From positions 124,597 to 188,596 of the forward strand of contig RQTK01000014.1 of assembly GCA_003991915.1 (NCBI GenBank): DNA of 64,000 bases. The letters run 5' to 3'. Below, in pieces: positions 61,825 to 64,000 of this stretch (positions are counted from its first letter, which is position 1; every line of letters starts with the position of its first letter). A program made the position numbers and the translations under genes. Origin of the DNA: Elysia chlorotica (taxonomy: Eukaryota; Mollusca; Gastropoda; Plakobranchidae). The notes beneath the pieces were generated by a model. That model saw nothing but the letters and a program-made list of their open reading frames with translations. It did no database searches and had not been told where the DNA came from.

Positions 61825-62814
61825 ATTAAACATGTGCGTGGTAAATGTATAACTATAAGGTCATATTTTTTTTAATGGATTTTTGCATGGAAAAAAATGA
61901 GGTAACTACAATATTCCAAGCAACATCAATTATCTTTTTTTTCCACGACTCATCCATAGGCAACCAATGCCTAACATGGCAATACATCTATAATATTCAG
62001 CATACGAAAGAATAAAGGAAAACCGAAACCCCCAAAAATATAAAAAGGCGCAGCTGCAAGGAACTACAAGCCTAGGCCTAGGGAACACGGAAGGGGTTTT
62101 CAAAGGAGAAGCAACAAAGGGAGGAAAAGAAGCCAGTGGTCACTGACGCGAACAGACGCCAAGCCTGCACCCTCGTTTCCGGCTGAAGATAAAGAAACAA
62201 GCAACGCCCGAATTCGCGGGAATTTTCGGTGAGAGCGAGGGAAAGGTTGACAGACTCTCATGTTTAGTCCCGCACTAGAGTTACACCTACGACTAACCTA
62301 AAGGAAGAAGAAAAGCAAACAAAGAGTGCGCTTGCCGCTTGGGTCTCGAGCAACTTGTGAGACGTTTATTTCTCCAACGGCTCCTTTCTTCCTCATTTTT
62401 CAACTGTACTGAGAACATGTGCCTGAGAAAACTAAGCCTAGAATTTTTCTGTTTGCTCTTTCTGAAGATCATAGCTTATAAAGGCGGGAAAAGAGGAAGC
62501 GTTTCATTATTGTGGGGAAAACTGGATTTCTTCACAGGAAAAATACCAGATACGAAGAGGAGTTAAATTTTATATTAATTTAAACGTTTAAAGAAAAAAA
62601 AAGAAAAAAAATCGCACCCAACATATTTTTCTTCTATCTACGCAACGTAGGGGGCCTCTATATACTGCAATTGTTATAAAATACAACTAATCGTATGAGA
62701 TCCACAGTCATGTCGAACTAGACGTTTATGTACAACTGTACACACGGTATCAACAGCTGAAAGTCCAGATAAATGAGCTGATAGATCCCTAGATAAGGTT
62801 CGAATCTATTTAGT

Positions 62815-62891
<77 letters not shown>

Positions 62892-62945
62892 TACTACTAC
62901 TACTACTACTACTACAACAACAACAACTACTACTACTAATAATAA
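62815..62945. repeat. (ACT)n array, third cluster
   Basis: An ACT tract with a small break near 62890, passing into (CAA)n and (AAT)n. Confidence 0.97.
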
Positions 62946-64000
62946 TAGTTTTACTTCTGACTATGTTTCCGTATAGAAATTTCTGGAAGACCTAGAGGAT
63001 GGAGAATAACTTACATTTTACAATAATCAGAAAAATATTATCCATACAGCCTAGATTTCTATTCTAGTCATGAAGATCTGTGTAATGAGGCAAATAAACC
63101 AATTATATCATTTGTTTGTGTGTTTGTTCTTGCGGCTTCCCCCTTTCACCCAGACCTCCATGTTGTTTTATTTTTTTTTGTTTTTTTTTTACTACAGGAA
63201 CCTCCATGATAATTATTACAAACTTGAGATGACTCGGAGATAGCGAATAGCTTCGCACTCTGAGAAATAGAGAGAGTGATATTTAAACAACAACAACAAA
63301 ACAAACAAACAAACAGCAACTTATACCTGGCTTCTAGCTGTATTTGAAATAACTGTCTTCACTGAACATTTAAAAACAACGCAATATGTCGATGTATCCG
63401 TACACACAATCGTACGAACTTAGATTTGTTCTGGAAACAGGTGTTTTTTTTGTTTGTTTTGTTTGAGGGGGGTTTGTTTTGTTTGGGGGGGGGGGGGTGC
63501 TAGACACAGACATGCAGAGACAGACAGACATGATAGTAATTAGGAATAGATAAGGACAGAACATGCGAGGCAACGCTTTGGAGACAAACAGGTAGCTAGA
63601 TAGACAGAAAACAGATTAATCACTAGATTACAGGTAAAATAAGGGGAGATAACAACGATGATATAGATCTAGTGTGGTGAAACACACAGACAAACCGACG
63701 GACAGAAAGCAGGTCAGATTAACCTTCAGTTCAGGATGTAAGTTAAACAAATTAAAAACAACATGAAACACGACAGGGCTTGTTCTTTGTTCAAGTACAG
63801 GCCAGTCCTGAGGAGTGGCATTGTTTTTAAATGTTTTTGTTTTTTAATCTTATTCAATACTGTTTATGACTGTGTCGCTAGATCCCCACCTTAATTATAA
63901 TGAATGTAATAGATATGTACAAGTATTAATCTCATTATATAAAAAATAGAGAAAAGAGAGAGGAGGAGGGGGGAGGGGGAAGAGGGAGGGTGGAATAGAA

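Noticed and set aside
62339..62566. 75-codon plus-strand frame
   Set aside because: No recognisable domain, splice partner or regulatory context.

Overview
The window is nuclear DNA from an animal, most likely a gastropod mollusc. The evidence is long AT-rich introns with GT..AG boundaries, animal-only gene families, tRNA-derived SINEs, a Penelope-like retroelement relic and long microsatellites. The palindromic words AGATCT/TAGATCTA and TAGGCCTA recur, which I associate with gastropod genomes. The phylum is inferred from gene structure and repeat style, not from an alignment. No bacterial operon, CRISPR array or phage is present.

Four protein-coding genes can be reconstructed exon by exon, with every internal junction kept in phase. 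(1) SPT2/SPTY2D1, a histone H3-H4 chaperone, lies on the minus strand with its start at 10115 and stop at 3568, in four exons. (2) A PRAS40/AKT1S1 (Lobe) homologue, an Akt substrate and mTORC1 inhibitor, lies on the minus strand with its start near 30864 and stop at 20300. It has twelve coding exons, one of them duplicated in tandem. (3) A death-domain plus SEFIR-domain adaptor of the Act1/CIKS (TRAF3IP2) type, for IL-17 receptor signalling, lies on the plus strand at 39389..48502 in eight coding exons. (4) COMMD9, a COMM-domain subunit of the Commander/CCC endosomal recycling complex, lies on the minus strand. Only its last two coding exons are recognised (55541..55644 and 54917..55057). Its 5' part lies beyond the window or is not recognisable.

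Layout. 1-3567 is downstream of SPT2 with little visible content. 3568-10115 is SPT2, with a SINE in its first intron. 11073-11540 is a compound minisatellite and 11640-12440 a dead Penelope-like reverse transcriptase. 13490-20299 is probably the very long 3' UTR of the PRAS40 gene. 20300-30864 is the PRAS40 gene. The PRAS40 and Act1 genes are head-to-head across a repeat-rich gap of about 8.5 kb (30865-39335). 48503-53220 is a probable long 3' UTR of the Act1-like gene. 53220-54760 is intergenic with a tRNA-type SINE. 55645-64000 is dominated by (ACT)n arrays, tandem duplications, SINE copies and a foldback element.

The genes are not an operon. Two of them touch known signalling systems: Akt/mTORC1 for PRAS40 and IL-17 innate immunity for Act1. 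The other two serve chromatin (SPT2) and endosomal sorting or NF-kB control (COMMD9). The most interesting signals are the duplicated exon carrying the TOS-like docking motif of PRAS40, the DEATH+SEFIR architecture with an apparent gap inside the SEFIR fold, a large foldback element, and several unnamed repeat families.
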